From Candidatus Azobacteroides pseudotrichonymphae genomovar. CFP2 (GTDB lineage: Bacteria > Bacteroidota > Bacteroidia > Bacteroidales > Azobacteroidaceae): a DNA stretch of 64,000 nt. Positions 1 through 9,817 of the stretch are shown one piece after another. How positions within the stretch are numbered: position 1 is the first letter of the stretch; every line of letters begins with the position of its first letter. The stretch is taken from assembly GCF_000010645.1 (NCBI RefSeq), contig NC_011565.1:448001-512000 (forward strand), given 5' to 3'. The notes below the pieces were generated by a model. That model saw nothing but the letters and a program-made list of their open reading frames with translations. It did not search any database and was not told the DNA's origin. A program made the position numbers and the translations under genes.

Positions 1-2
1 TA

Positions 3-854
3 GAAAAAGCACTTTCTCACAATTCGGTAAATGCTTATATGTCTGATTTGGAGAAATTATTAAAATATCTTGATAGTATTGGTAAAGATCTTTTGAATGT
101 GGAGTTGAGTGATTTGCAGAAAATGTTTACAACGTTGTGTGAAATGGGAATACATCCTCGTTCACAAGCTCGGATTATTTCTGGAATAAAATCGTTTTAT
201 TATTTTCTTGAATTGGAAGATCAAATTACCAATAATCCAACTGAATATTTGGAATCTCCTAAGGTTGGAAGAAAACTCCCTGAATTTCTCACCGTAAATG
301 AAATAAATAGTATTATTGCGACTATTGACTTGTCAAAGCCAAATGGACAACGTAATAGAGCCATTATAGAAACACTATATAGTTGTGGGTTACGTATTTC
401 GGAATTAGTTAAGTTGTCTTTTTCTGATTTTTTCCCAGATGAAGGTTTTTTGAAAATAAATGGAAAAGGAAATAAACAACGTATTGTCCCCATTTCAAAT
501 TCTGCTATCAAAGAAATTCAATTATATCTAATTGATAGACAACGTTCATCCATAGAAAAGGAATTTGAGAATATTATTTTCTTAAATCGACGAGGTACAA
601 GACTTTCCAGGGTAATGGTTTTTTATTTAGTAAAGGGTTGTACTGTTCAGGCAGGGATTAAGAAAAATGTTAGTCCTCATACCTTTCGGCATTCTTTTGC
701 CACGCATCTCCTTGAAGGGGGAGCAAATCTACGTGCTATACAAGCAATGCTGGGGCATGAAAATATTACGACTACTGAGATTTATACTCATCTTGAAATA
801 CATTTTCTGCGAAGTGAAATAATTGAGCATCATCCGCGTAATCGATTTTTATAG
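3..854 (+). CDS. xerD: Tyrosine recombinase XerD, 5' end cut by window
   Basis: Site-specific tyrosine recombinase that, with XerC, resolves chromosome dimers at dif. The first ATG is at position 39, but the frame stays open to position 3 and the upstream codons read EKALSHNSVNAY, the usual XerD N-terminal sequence, so the real start lies outside the window. Numbering from the ATG at 39, the catalytic set is visible: R119 (CGLRISEL), K143 (NGKGNKQ), H214 and R217 (HTFRHSFATHLL), H240 (LGHENITTT) and the nucleophile Y249 (IYTHL). Nothing looks broken. XerC or another Xer-family member is the only alternative; the C-terminal part favours XerD. A weak hairpin followed by a T-run (907-947) may end the transcript. 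Confidence 0.93.
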   Translation, partial: EKALSHNSVNAYMSDLEKLLKYLDSIGKDLLNVELSDLQKMFTTLCEMGIHPRSQARIISGIKSFYYFLELEDQITNNPTEYLESPKVGRKLPEFLTVNEINSIIATIDLSKPNGQRNRAIIETLYSCGLRISELVKLSFSDFFPDEGFLKINGKGNKQRIVPISNSAIKEIQLYLIDRQRSSIEKEFENIIFLNRRGTRLSRVMVFYLVKGCTVQAGIKKNVSPHTFRHSFATHLLEGGANLRAIQAMLGHENITTTEIYTHLEIHFLRSEIIEHHPRNRFL

Positions 855-990
855 TTTTGGAATTTACCTTTACATAAATAGTTTGGAAATAAGTAAGTAT
901 TTTAGCATCCTACGTCTTTTTTATCGGAGGATAAAGGATTATTTTTTGTAATTTCACCTTTAATGAAAATGTTGTTTTATAATTGGTAAT

Positions 991-2118
991 ATGAAATTAT
1001 TAAATGTTTATCCTCGCTGGAATATTGAGCCAGTTAAAGCTCAGGGATGTAAAATTTATGATAGAGACGGAGTTGAATATTTAGATTTTTATGGTGGTCA
1101 TGCTGTTATTTCTATTGGACATTCTCATCCTGAATATGTAAGGAGAATTAAACAACAGATAGATAAGATAGGGTTTTATTCTAATTCAGTACTTATTTCG
1201 TTGCAGGATGAATATGCTGAAAAATTAGGAAATGTTTCAGCGTATCCAGACTATTCTTTATTTATGGTTAATTCTGGAGCTGAAGCTAATGAGAATGCTT
1301 TAAAGCTAGCTGCTTTTCATAATAGAAGAAAAAAAGTTGTTGCTTTTCGAAAATCCTTTCATGGTCGGACTTCTGCTACTGTTAGAGTAACAGATATTTC
1401 TCGGTATTGGTCGTCTATTGATGGAGTATCAGAAGTAGTTTTTTTATCCTTGGGTGATACGGATAGTCTTAAGGAGGAATTGGGGCAAGGCGATGTTTCT
1501 TCTGTAATTATAGAGGGTATTCAGGGTGTTGGTGGGGTAATAGTTCCTAATATTAAATTTTTTCAGGATTTGCGTATTGTTTGTGATCAAACTGATACGG
1601 TTTTGATATTAGATGAAATACAATCTGGGTTTGGACGCTCGGGGCGTTTTTTTGCACATCAATATGCAGGTATTCGCCCTGATTTGATTACTGTTGCCAA
1701 GGGTATGGGGAATGGGTTTCCTGTTTCTGGAGTATTGGTTTCTCCTAAATTTGCAGCTGTTATGGGACAGTTAGGTACTACTTTTGGTGGCAATCATTTG
1801 GCTTGTATGGCGGGCATTGCTGTTTTGGATGTAATGGAGAAAGAAAATCTAGTAATGAATTCTGACAGGGTTGGCCGGTATTTAATGGACAAGCTAAAAA
1901 AACTTCCTAAGGTAAAAGAGGTTCGAGGGTTGGGATTGATGATTGGAATTGAATTTGAAGAGCCTATTGAGCCTTTGCGGGATAAATTATTATTTGAACA
2001 GAAAGTATTTACCGGTGCTACTGGAGCGCATGTCTTTCGTTTATTACCCCCTTTGTGTTTAAATAAAGAATTAGCAGACGAATTTTTGGATCGTTTTTGT
2101 CGGGTTTTGTTAAGATAA
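991..2118 (+). CDS. argD: Acetyl/succinylornithine aminotransferase
   Basis: PLP-dependent class III aminotransferase of arginine synthesis, making the N-acylornithine from N-acylglutamate semialdehyde. Visible motifs: VNSGAEANENALKLA near residue 93, the cofactor aspartate D208 in LILDEIQSGFGRSG, and the Schiff-base lysine K237 in TVAKGMGNGFPV. The 375-residue length is normal. Bacteroidales are known to use N-succinyl rather than N-acetyl intermediates, so the substrate may be N-succinylornithine; the sequence alone does not decide this. proC follows 30 bases downstream on the same strand, so the two are probably one transcript. In free-living Bacteroides the pair follows argG-argC; here argC and argG lie more than 42 kb away on the other strand. 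Confidence 0.93.
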   Translation: MKLLNVYPRWNIEPVKAQGCKIYDRDGVEYLDFYGGHAVISIGHSHPEYVRRIKQQIDKIGFYSNSVLISLQDEYAEKLGNVSAYPDYSLFMVNSGAEANENALKLAAFHNRRKKVVAFRKSFHGRTSATVRVTDISRYWSSIDGVSEVVFLSLGDTDSLKEELGQGDVSSVIIEGIQGVGGVIVPNIKFFQDLRIVCDQTDTVLILDEIQSGFGRSGRFFAHQYAGIRPDLITVAKGMGNGFPVSGVLVSPKFAAVMGQLGTTFGGNHLACMAGIAVLDVMEKENLVMNSDRVGRYLMDKLKKLPKVKEVRGLGLMIGIEFEEPIEPLRDKLLFEQKVFTGATGAHVFRLLPPLCLNKELADEFLDRFCRVLLR

Positions 2119-2148
2119 ATTTTAATATAATTAGAATGGATTGTTATT

Positions 2149-2958
2149 ATGAGAATAAGAATAACTGTTATTGGAGGTGGAAATATGGGAAGTGCTATAG
2201 TGCGCGGATTGGTTCATGGGAGTGTATTTCGGGCTGAGGATATTACTGTTGTTGATATCTCTGTATGTTCTTTAAATTCTTTGCAAGAATTTAATTCATC
2301 TATTCGTATATCATTGGCAAATTATGATAGCGTGAGAGAATCAGATGTTGTTCTTTTGGCAGTAAAACCATGGCTGGTTAATAAAGTAATTGAAGATATC
2401 AAGGAAACAATGAATTATTCTCAACAAATTCTAATTTCAATAGCTGCGAGTGTAAATATAGCGGATATTAATCGGATGCTAAAGAAATCTAAGGGAGAAG
2501 ATTTGCCAGCCGTTTTTCGTGTAATACCTAATACAGCAATTGCTGTAAAAAGAAGTATGACATTGATAGCCTCTTGTAATGCTTCTTCTAAACAGGAAGA
2601 GTTAGTACTAAGAATATTTAGTGAATTGGGAAATGCTGTTTTATTAGATGAGGAAAAAATATCGGCTGGATTAGCTATAACTTCATGCGGTATTGCTTAT
2701 TGTTTTCGATATATCCGTGCTGTCGTTTCTGCAGGAGTTGAATTGGGATTTTATCCGATGGAGGTGCAAGAATTGGCAGTAAAAACAATGCTTGGAGCAG
2801 CTGTTTTATTGGACGAAAATAAGCAGCCTACTGAAGTAGAAATAGATAAAGTAACTACCCCTGGAGGACTTACCATTAAAGGATTAAATCAGTTAGAATC
2901 AAAAGGATTTTCCAGTGCTGTTATTCAGGCTGTAAAGGCTAGTGTTGCTGAATCTTAA
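2149..2958 (+). CDS. proC: Pyrroline-5-carboxylate reductase
   Basis: Last step of proline synthesis: NAD(P)H-dependent reduction of pyrroline-5-carboxylate to proline in the cytosol. The N-terminus has the dinucleotide-binding loop VIGGGNMGSAIVRG (residues 7-20), and the C-terminal part has the family signature TTPGGLTIKGL around residues 236-246. The 269-residue length is typical. It sits 30 bases after argD, the usual argD-proC order of Bacteroidales. No sign of damage. Confidence 0.94.
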   Translation: MRIRITVIGGGNMGSAIVRGLVHGSVFRAEDITVVDISVCSLNSLQEFNSSIRISLANYDSVRESDVVLLAVKPWLVNKVIEDIKETMNYSQQILISIAASVNIADINRMLKKSKGEDLPAVFRVIPNTAIAVKRSMTLIASCNASSKQEELVLRIFSELGNAVLLDEEKISAGLAITSCGIAYCFRYIRAVVSAGVELGFYPMEVQELAVKTMLGAAVLLDENKQPTEVEIDKVTTPGGLTIKGLNQLESKGFSSAVIQAVKASVAES

Positions 2959-3213
2959 GAGTATATTACATATACATATATATAGGATTCCTCTTTCATG
3001 TATTGATTACTTATCAGTACACGAATTTGCCTAACGAACAATTAAGAGCAAGAGAGGATGTGGAATCCCCTGTTGGCTATTCCAATTATGTATTCCATTC
3101 CCCACTCTCTCCCCTTCCTATCCCGTTTTCTTCTCTTCTCTGTTATGAGTAAGTTTCAGCGAAAAATTAAGACCTATGTGAATTTGTTATTAACAATAAC
3201 AATCAAGCTATAA

Positions 3214-3231
3214 GCTTAACTTGTGTTAAGC
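3214..3231. terminator. Hairpin beside the 68-aa ORF
   Basis: Perfect 7-bp stem (GCTTAAC / GTTAAGC) with a TTGT loop, immediately beyond the stop of the minus-strand 68-residue ORF. There is no clean T-run on either side, so termination is uncertain. A second 8-bp stem (TTGTTATT / AATAACAA) lies at 3184-3202. Confidence 0.35.
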
Positions 3232-3234
3232 CTC

Positions 3235-3441
3235 TTACTTGTCTTCTTTGTTACACCACTTATTTTGATTTGAAAGTATCTTGGTAAGATTGTTCTTAAT
3301 CCATTCAATTTCACGATTTAATGTAGTCTTGAATGCATCAAATTGTTCACGATGTTCGTGAAACTTTCCGACCTTGATATAATGCCAGATGATCATCCCG
3401 CATATGGTACCAAGAAAACTTCCGAAAAATGTTGTTGTCAT
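3235..3441 (-). CDS. Possible small membrane-anchored protein, 68 aa
   Basis: Not recognised. The predicted product has one N-terminal hydrophobic segment (about residues 5-22, FFGSFLGTICGMIIWHYI) followed by a charged, probably helical tail. A 7-bp hairpin (3214-3231) starts four bases beyond its stop codon, which is where a transcript end would be expected. The region upstream of the ATG is AT-rich without a Shine-Dalgarno sequence, which is normal for Bacteroidetes. No neighbour suggests a role, and it may be a chance open frame. Confidence 0.35.
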   Translation of the reverse strand: MTTTFFGSFLGTICGMIIWHYIKVGKFHEHREQFDAFKTTLNREIEWIKNNLTKILSNQNKWCNKEDK

Positions 3442-4345
3442 AATTAATTTTTATTATTAGTTTTTTCATTTGTTACAACATACTCTCTATTAAGAGTTGT
3501 AAACCATTCTACGAGTAAATTTAATACAAATACCACAGGAGAATGATTTTTACTTTTCATGTTTGAATCATTGTTGGTAAAAAGTGAAAAGGAGACAAAA
3601 GGACAATGAACGTAAACTTTGAACAACTCTACCCCCTATTAAAAGGCTATCCATTTTACCATATCATACACAAGTAATTTCCATTTCAGTCAAACGCTAC
3701 TGTTTTATGCAGCAGCATTATACGACACACCGATACACCAAAATACCCCAACGATACATCCCTATGTATCGTATACACAAATGTTCTCAACAGACTCAAA
3801 AAAACACTGTTAGTAAATCCTTCGCCCTTACCATTACATTAATAAATGGCAATACGCACATTCATTCGAAAAAAACCTACCTTGGGATCTCTTCTTTCTC
3901 TCTTTCTCAGGGTTTGAGACTTTTCTTCCAAACCAGAAGGAGAGAAGGTAGATAAAAAACTCAATAAAAAGACTGTTATAAAATTAAAATTAACATATTT
4001 TATATGTTAATGCGTTCAACTTATTGATTATCAATTAAAGATATTTTCTTATTGATTTATTTTTCAGCAAATTCTGAATGCAATTTTCTTGTGTTTAGTG
4101 TTTTAAAAAAAAATCTATTCATTATTCTTACATCTTACAGTGTAACCTATTTATTGTGTGTTAAATATATTGATTTTCGCTAGTATTTAGTATACTACAT
4201 TAGTATTTAGTATACTGCATTATCGTGAGACCTTTCAGCAACTCTTCCTTAAGGAATTATAATTAACAATTAGAGTTTTTACTACCTTTAACAGTATCTT
4301 ATTAAGATAAGATAACAACAAATTAATCTAAAATAAATAAATGCT
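3442..4345. other. Gene-poor spacer before the ROK kinase
   Basis: About 900 bases with no convincing gene. Open frames here (3444-3626 minus, 3707-3955 plus) have low-complexity products with no recognisable domain. A 20-bp tandem duplication lies at 4181-4220. The promoter of the downstream kinase gene is presumably between it and 4345, but I see no clear Bacteroidetes TTTG / TAnnTTTG pair. Confidence 0.6.
4181..4220. repeat. 20-bp tandem duplication
   Basis: Two adjacent 20-base copies (4181-4200 and 4201-4220) starting TAGTATTTAGTATACT differ at one base (A/G at the 17th position). It looks like a replication-slippage duplication in the spacer upstream of the ROK kinase gene. Confidence 0.9.
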
Positions 4346-5308
4346 ATGAGTGCACTTTATGTAGTTGGTGTGGATATGGGAGCCACTAATACAGCTTTTG
4401 GAATAGTAGATGCACGAGGAACTATTCTTTTTCAAGATAATATTCCTACAGGAAACTACTCTACAGGAGAGGAGTATGCTAAAGTTTTAAGCACTGCTAT
4501 TAAGGGACTAGTAACCAAAAACAATTTGAATGGTGAAATTAAAGCTATCGGTATTGGTGCACCAAATGGTAATATGCATGCAGGTGCTATTGAAAATGCC
4601 GTTAATATTTCTTGGGCAAATGGGATTGTTGTTCCTTTAGCAAAAATGATTACTGAAGAAACTGATTTACCATGTAGGTTGACTAATGATGCTAATGCTG
4701 CAGCATTTGGTGAAATGGTCTATGGAGTAGCCAAGGGAATGAAGGATTTTATTATGATTACTTTAGGTACAGGTGTAGGAAGTGGAATCGTTGCCAATGG
4801 AAGTTTGGTCATTGGTCATGATGGTATGGCGGGTGAATTAGGGCATATGATAGTGGTTAGACGTAATGGTCGTCCTTGTGGATGTGGTCGCAATGGTTGT
4901 TTAGAAGCATACGCTTCAGCCACAGGAGTGGCGAGAACTGCACGAGAGTATTTGGAATTAAATCCTGGTAGATATTCCTTATTAAGAGAAATTGTTCATC
5001 GTCCTCTTACCTCCAAAGACGTATTTGAAGCAGCAGAAAAGAGAGATGAATTAGCCATTGAAGTTTTTAATTTTACAGGGAAAATTCTGGGAGAAACATT
5101 TTGTGATTTTATTACTTTTTCTAGTCCACAGGCTATAATATTGTTTGGAGGATTATCTCATGCAAGTGATTATTTATTAGACCCTTTGCAAAAGGCAATT
5201 GATGACAACGTGATGAAAGCATTTGCTGGTAAAACGAGAATACTCCTTTCTCAACTTAAAGGAGCGGAAGCAGCCATATTGGGAGCAAGTGCTTTGGCAT
5301 GGGAATAG
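4346..5308 (+). CDS. ROK-family sugar kinase, probable glucokinase
   Basis: Actin-like ATP-dependent sugar kinase of the ROK family, probably phosphorylating glucose at the head of glycolysis. The phosphate loop VDMGATNTAFG is at residues 9-19, the catalytic aspartate is D115 in LTNDANAAAFGE, a glycine-rich ATP motif GTGVGSG is at 141-147, and the ROK signature with its zinc site (H167, C178, C180, C185) lies in GELGHMIV and PCGCGRNGCLEAYAS. The 320-residue length is normal. Both flanks are long empty spacers, so it is probably monocistronic. Specificity for N-acetylmannosamine or fructose cannot be excluded; ROK enzymes are hard to tell apart from sequence. Confidence 0.88.
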   Translation: MSALYVVGVDMGATNTAFGIVDARGTILFQDNIPTGNYSTGEEYAKVLSTAIKGLVTKNNLNGEIKAIGIGAPNGNMHAGAIENAVNISWANGIVVPLAKMITEETDLPCRLTNDANAAAFGEMVYGVAKGMKDFIMITLGTGVGSGIVANGSLVIGHDGMAGELGHMIVVRRNGRPCGCGRNGCLEAYASATGVARTAREYLELNPGRYSLLREIVHRPLTSKDVFEAAEKRDELAIEVFNFTGKILGETFCDFITFSSPQAIILFGGLSHASDYLLDPLQKAIDDNVMKAFAGKTRILLSQLKGAEAAILGASALAWE

Positions 5309-6185
5309 TCCAGATTTTTAAAGAGATAAGAGGAGAAATATTTGAAATATGGGAGTTTTTTGTTACAAAATCGATTTTTATAATAGCTACTTCGCTTTTG
5401 GCGATGTATTTACTATAAGAAGATGAAGGGTCAATAAAAAATGAAAAGAAGGACGGTAAGAAATATACAAATGATTGAAACCAGATTTGTGTAAAATTTT
5501 GCCAATAAAGGCTAAGCCTATTATGAGGGCGAGGTTGCTTGTTTTCCTAAGCTAATTCTCGATGGATTTTGTAATGTAGTTTTCAGCGAGCTTTTGACTT
5601 TATCAAAATAAATAGTACAATTTGCGAGGAGAGTTAATGGTGCTTCATGAGATATGAACATACTTTCGATAAAGCAAATTGGATTAAAGTAGATAGGAAA
5701 GTTTTGAATAAATATGTTAATAAAGGCTATTGGGTAGCTGGGATAACTGCTGATAGGGGATGATGAAAAGATATTTGAGCTTAATAACTTAGGAGTGAAA
5801 AATGGTTTTTTGCGCGTCTAGACTCTATTTCTTGATTTTGGAAGAGAAATACCTTGAAAATAAGAAAACATTTTGTCTTTTGTTTTTACAGATTATTATT
5901 GATTCTTACCATGCTAGGCGAAAACTCAATTCTACATGCTAGGAGTAAATTTGTAGAAAATCGTCGTGGTTGTCTGAAGCTATTACGATATTGATGAGTG
6001 TCAGTAGAAATACTTGGACTAATGGGTTACAAGAGTTGTTTTTCTATGTCAACTGCAGGGTTTCGTGTGTACATTCCTAGCAACCTTCACCTAATTCTGG
6101 GTTGTATAGAGAGGGAAATAATGAGTTTGAATAAGTACTAATTTTGGTATTGTAATAGATAGAATAATCTTTTCAGTCAATCAAT
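5309..6185. other. Spacer, possibly a highly decayed gene
   Basis: Nearly 880 bases without an intact gene between the ROK kinase and ruvB. The plus strand holds short coding-like bits, for example 5648-5763 (a 38-codon frame starting MRYEHTFDKANWIKV) and, in another frame just after it, IFELNNLGVKNGF around 5772-5810. They could be scraps of one gene broken by stops and frameshifts. I cannot assign a family with confidence. Confidence 0.4.
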
Positions 6186-7205
6186 ATGGATAATTATAAC
6201 ATACGTTCTAATCAACTTAGTGAGAATGAAAAAGAATTTGAAAATGTTTTGCGTCCTTTGTTTTTCAAAGATTTTGGTGGACAAGATAAGATTATTGAGA
6301 ATTTAAAGATATTTGTTCAAGCCGCACGATTACGTGGGGATGCCCTTGACCATGTTTTGCTGCATGGTCCTCCTGGATTAGGGAAAACTACTTTATCCAG
6401 TATTATTGCTAATGAATTGAATGTAGGGTTTAAAGTTACTTCCGGTCCTGTATTAGATAAGCCAGGTGATTTGGCTGGAATACTCACTTCTTTGGGGAAA
6501 AATGATGTTCTTTTTATTGATGAAATTCATCGTTTAAGTCCATTGATAGAAGAATATTTGTATTCTGCAATGGAAGACTATCGAATAGATATTATGATAG
6601 ATAGGGGGGCTAGTGCTCGTTCCATTCAGATTGAAATTGAACCTTTTACTTTGGTAGGAGCAACTACTCGAAGCGGTTTATTAACTTCTCCATTAAGAAC
6701 GCGTTTTGGTATTAATTTGCATTTAGAATATTACGATGTAGAGGCACTTACATCCATTGTTAAGCGTTCGGCAACTATTTTAAATGTTCTTTGTGATGAT
6801 AGTGCTGCTTTTGAAATTGCTTCTAGAAGTAGAGGAACTCCACGTATTTGCAATGCGTTATTGAGACGTGTTCGTGATTTTGCACAAGTGAAAGGCAATG
6901 GGAAAATTGAGAAATCCATTGCGTGTTTTGCTTTAGAAGCTTTGAATATTGATAAATATGGATTGGATGAAATTGATAATAAAATCTTATTGACTATTAT
7001 GGATAAATTTAATGGTGGCCCAGTTGGGCTAACTACTATTTCGATTGCTTTGGGCGAAGATCCTGGTACTATTGAAGAAGTCTACGAGCCTTTTTTAGTT
7101 AAGGAAGGCTTTATTAAACGCACCCCTCGTGGGCGAGAAGTTACTCCATTGGCGTATATGCATTTTGGACGTCCCATTTCTGAAAAACAGGGAATACTTT
7201 TTTAA
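6186..7205 (+). CDS. ruvB: Holliday junction branch migration ATPase RuvB
   Basis: AAA+ motor that drives branch migration of Holliday junctions with RuvA, supplying RuvC with substrate. Walker A is [11 protein letters not shown] (residues 60-70), Walker B is LFIDEIHRL (109-117), followed by [10 protein letters not shown] (sensor region) and a C-terminal winged-helix part ending [12 protein letters not shown]. The 339-residue length is standard. The next gene starts only 9 bases after its stop, so ruvB and the flippase gene are probably cotranscribed, the arrangement seen in Bacteroides. Confidence 0.97.
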   Translation: MDNYNIRSNQLSENEKEFENVLRPLFFKDFGGQDKIIENLKIFVQAARLRGDALDHVLLHGPPGLGKTTLSSIIANELNVGFKVTSGPVLDKPGDLAGILTSLGKNDVLFIDEIHRLSPLIEEYLYSAMEDYRIDIMIDRGASARSIQIEIEPFTLVGATTRSGLLTSPLRTRFGINLHLEYYDVEALTSIVKRSATILNVLCDDSAAFEIASRSRGTPRICNALLRRVRDFAQVKGNGKIEKSIACFALEALNIDKYGLDEIDNKILLTIMDKFNGGPVGLTTISIALGEDPGTIEEVYEPFLVKEGFIKRTPRGREVTPLAYMHFGRPISEKQGILF

Positions 7206-7214
7206 TTTATAATT

Positions 7215-8702
7215 ATGCATGGAGTAAGATCCTTAGCAAAGGATAGTTTCATTTATGGAGGAAGTGCCATAGCATCAAAAATGATGAATTGGTTACTTAC
7301 TGTTCTTTTTACTCATACGCTTGCCAAGAGCGATTTTGGTATAATGACTAATCTTTATGCATATGCAGCATTGATTATTGTTGTTCTTACTTTTGGAATG
7401 GAAACTGGCTTTTTTCGTTTTGCAAATCAAACCGATAAATATTTACCTGCCACAGTTTATTCTACTACTCTTATTTCCGTTAGTATTATTGTATTGGTGT
7501 TTTTAATCTGCTTTTTGAGTTTTTTCTCTTTTTTAAGAACCTATTTATGGAGTAGCAAAATACCTGGGATATATATTCGTATAGTTATTGTTGTATTGAG
7601 TATGGATGCTTTCAGTGCTATTCCATTTGCCTATTTGCGTTATAAAAAAAGAGTTTTGAAATTTGGAATTTTGAAATTGCTAAATGTAGTGCTTTATACA
7701 TTTTTTTGTATTTTATTTCTTGTGATTTGTCCGCAGATAAATAAACACAGTCCTTCTCTGATTACATGGTTTTGGAAAGATAATTTTCGGTTGGGATATG
7801 TTTTCATTGCCAATTTGTTGGCAACTTTTATTGAAATACTTTGTCTTTTGCCTGAATTAATTGGATTTAAGTATAGGTTTGATGTATCTTTGGCAAAAGG
7901 GATGTTTCATTATTGCTTTCCTTTAGTAATTATGGGGATTGCTGGAGTAAGTAATCATGTAGTGGATAAGTTAATGTTTCCTGCATTTTATTCCGGTAGT
8001 TTGCCAATGTTTGATGAATTGGGTGTTTATAGTGCTTGTTTTAAGATAGCACTTATAATGATGATGTTTACCCAAGCATTTCGTTATGCATATGAACCTT
8101 TCTTTTTTGAAAAAAGCAAGGAAAAAGATGCTAAACAATTGTATGCTGATGTAATGAAGTATTTTATCATTTTTGGGTTGTTGGTTTTTTTAGGAGTTGT
8201 GTTGTATCTTGACATAATTAAATATTTAATTGCTCCTGAATATTTTGGAGCTTTGAGAATTGTTCCTATTGTTTTGTGGGGGGAGTTATTTTTTGCTGTT
8301 TATTTTAACCTTTCAGTATGGTATAAACTAGTGGATAAAACGTATTGGGGAGCTATTTTTTCCACTATTGCTTTTGTCATACTCATTGTTGTCAATATTT
8401 TTTTTATTCCTATTTATAGCTATAGGGCCTGTGCATGGGCAGGATTTACAGGAGATGGATTTATTATGCTTCTTTCGTATTTTATTGGACAGAAATACTA
8501 TCCTATCCGATATGATTTAAAATCTATCGGTTTTTATACTTGTCTTGCATTGGGTTTATATGCTGTGTCGTATTTTGTCCCCATATATAATTGTTGGTTC
8601 CATCTTGCATTCAACACAATTTTGATAATTATTTATCTAATTGTCGTTATAAAAAGAGATCTTCTTTTAAAGAATATATCTTTTGTCAATTATTTTGTTT
8701 AA
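7215..8702 (+). CDS. Polysaccharide biosynthesis flippase (MOP/Wzx type)
   Basis: Integral membrane protein of the multidrug/oligosaccharidyl-lipid/polysaccharide exporter superfamily, likely moving a lipid-linked glycan precursor across the inner membrane. The N-terminus RSLAKDSFIYGGSAIASKM is the usual Wzx-like start, and the 495 residues contain about 12-14 hydrophobic segments with short charged loops. It follows ruvB by 9 bases. The exact cargo cannot be read from the sequence. tRNA-Lys follows about 100 bases downstream. No obvious damage. Confidence 0.85.
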   Translation: MHGVRSLAKDSFIYGGSAIASKMMNWLLTVLFTHTLAKSDFGIMTNLYAYAALIIVVLTFGMETGFFRFANQTDKYLPATVYSTTLISVSIIVLVFLICFLSFFSFLRTYLWSSKIPGIYIRIVIVVLSMDAFSAIPFAYLRYKKRVLKFGILKLLNVVLYTFFCILFLVICPQINKHSPSLITWFWKDNFRLGYVFIANLLATFIEILCLLPELIGFKYRFDVSLAKGMFHYCFPLVIMGIAGVSNHVVDKLMFPAFYSGSLPMFDELGVYSACFKIALIMMMFTQAFRYAYEPFFFEKSKEKDAKQLYADVMKYFIIFGLLVFLGVVLYLDIIKYLIAPEYFGALRIVPIVLWGELFFAVYFNLSVWYKLVDKTYWGAIFSTIAFVILIVVNIFFIPIYSYRACAWAGFTGDGFIMLLSYFIGQKYYPIRYDLKSIGFYTCLALGLYAVSYFVPIYNCWFHLAFNTILIIIYLIVVIKRDLLLKNISFVNYFV

Positions 8703-8799
8703 TATTTGATATAAATTCGCTTTGGGCTTCTGATTCTAAAGTCTAAAGCAAAGTCTAATGATATGCCTCGTGACATTTTAATGTCTTGTTTTATTTATG

Positions 8800-8872
8800 G
8801 ATTCATTAGCTCAGTAGGTAGAGCACATCCCTTTTAAGGATGGGGTCCTGGGTTCGAGCCCCAGATGGATCA
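8800..8872 (+). tRNA. tRNA-Lys (TTT)
   Basis: A full cloverleaf folds from 73 bases: the acceptor stem GATTCAT / ATGGATC pairs completely (one G-T), the anticodon stem is CATCC / GGATG, and the loop CTTTTAA places TTT at 8833-8835. The T arm is CTGGG-TTCGAGC-CCCAG. The discriminator is A, and the 3' CCA is not encoded. Confidence 0.97.
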
Positions 8873-9082
8873 CTAAGAAATAAAGTGATGTTTTTTAATG
8901 TATTGATTTTAGATTGTTCATCATTGACAATGATGATAAACAAGCAACAAAAAGAAGCATTTTTATAAAATTTTATGTTTTTTCTCAATATAAAAATTGT
9001 ATTAAATTTCTACCAATTGTATATCGATTCCGATCTGAATTCATAAGAAACAACGTCCCCTTGGGAATTTAAAATGTTAGGT

Positions 9083-9113
9083 CTTAACTTCGGAGTTAAG
9101 ATTCCCTTTTTTT
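9083..9113 (+). terminator. Rho-independent terminator
   Basis: A 7-bp stem CTTAACT / AGTTAAG with a TCGG loop is followed after ATTCCC by seven T. The ATTCCC could also pair with GGGAAT at 9063-9068 to extend the structure. It is oriented to end plus-strand transcription from the ruvB-flippase-tRNA-Lys direction. Confidence 0.7.
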
Positions 9114-9695
9114 GTGTAATATCTGAGAAGGATGAGTGGAAATTGATGTTTTCCTGAAATTGATTAATAGCAATAAAAGAACTTGCAATTGCAGGAGGAA
9201 TAAATAAATAAGGTTGTAGGCTTTTGTATCTCTATTTTCGTTCAGAGATATACATGGATGGATGGGAAAGTTTAGGTTATTAGGGTGTATTTAGATGGGT
9301 CAATCTGTTTTTTAATCTGAGTTAAGGTGACTTTTGTTTCAAACAAATGATACACAAGAGTAGAATTTGTGGGTTTATATGTCTTACTTGGCATATACAA
9401 GATAAGTATATTGTATTAGGATGATTTTGTAACCTCTAAGTTGCAAAAGGAGAAATACATCGCTCTTTAATGAAAAACGACCTAAGTATAGGTATATAAA
9501 CGCTTGTTTTCGTGGAAAACAGATGTATGTAATTACATCACTGCCTTTTCCCAAACATTGTATGATGGAATGTCTTAATTTGATTAGCTGTTGGTTTAGT
9601 TTACATAATGCTAAGCCAATTGTATGTAGTTGATGTCTTACTTAGTGCTAATACTTATAAATAATGAGTTTATTTATTTTTTTGATTACTACTGA

Positions 9696-9716
9696 AACTG
9701 TTAACTGTTAACTGTT
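9696..9716. repeat. Three tandem copies of AACTGTT
   Basis: Exact 7-bp unit repeated three times in the spacer downstream of the minus-strand transporter gene. Confidence 0.9.
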
Positions 9717-9817
9717 GACTGAGAGAATATTGTATAAAAAACTATCAGATTTAAATAACAGAAATAAAAACTTGCATATGTAATATTTGACTGAATTAGA
9801 ATTGATATTCTATCAAC

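Larger units (their letters stand above)
8873..9817. other. Gene-poor spacer after tRNA-Lys
   Basis: No recognisable gene in about 945 bases. It contains an 8-bp hairpin at 8918-8936 (TCATCATT arm), a good terminator at 9083-9113, and three tandem copies of AACTGTT at 9696-9716. The stretch 9120-9690 shows nothing I can interpret. Confidence 0.6.

Noticed and set aside
3707..3955. 82-residue plus-strand ORF
   Set aside because: Low-complexity product rich in H, T, S and Q with no recognisable domain; a chance open frame in a spacer.
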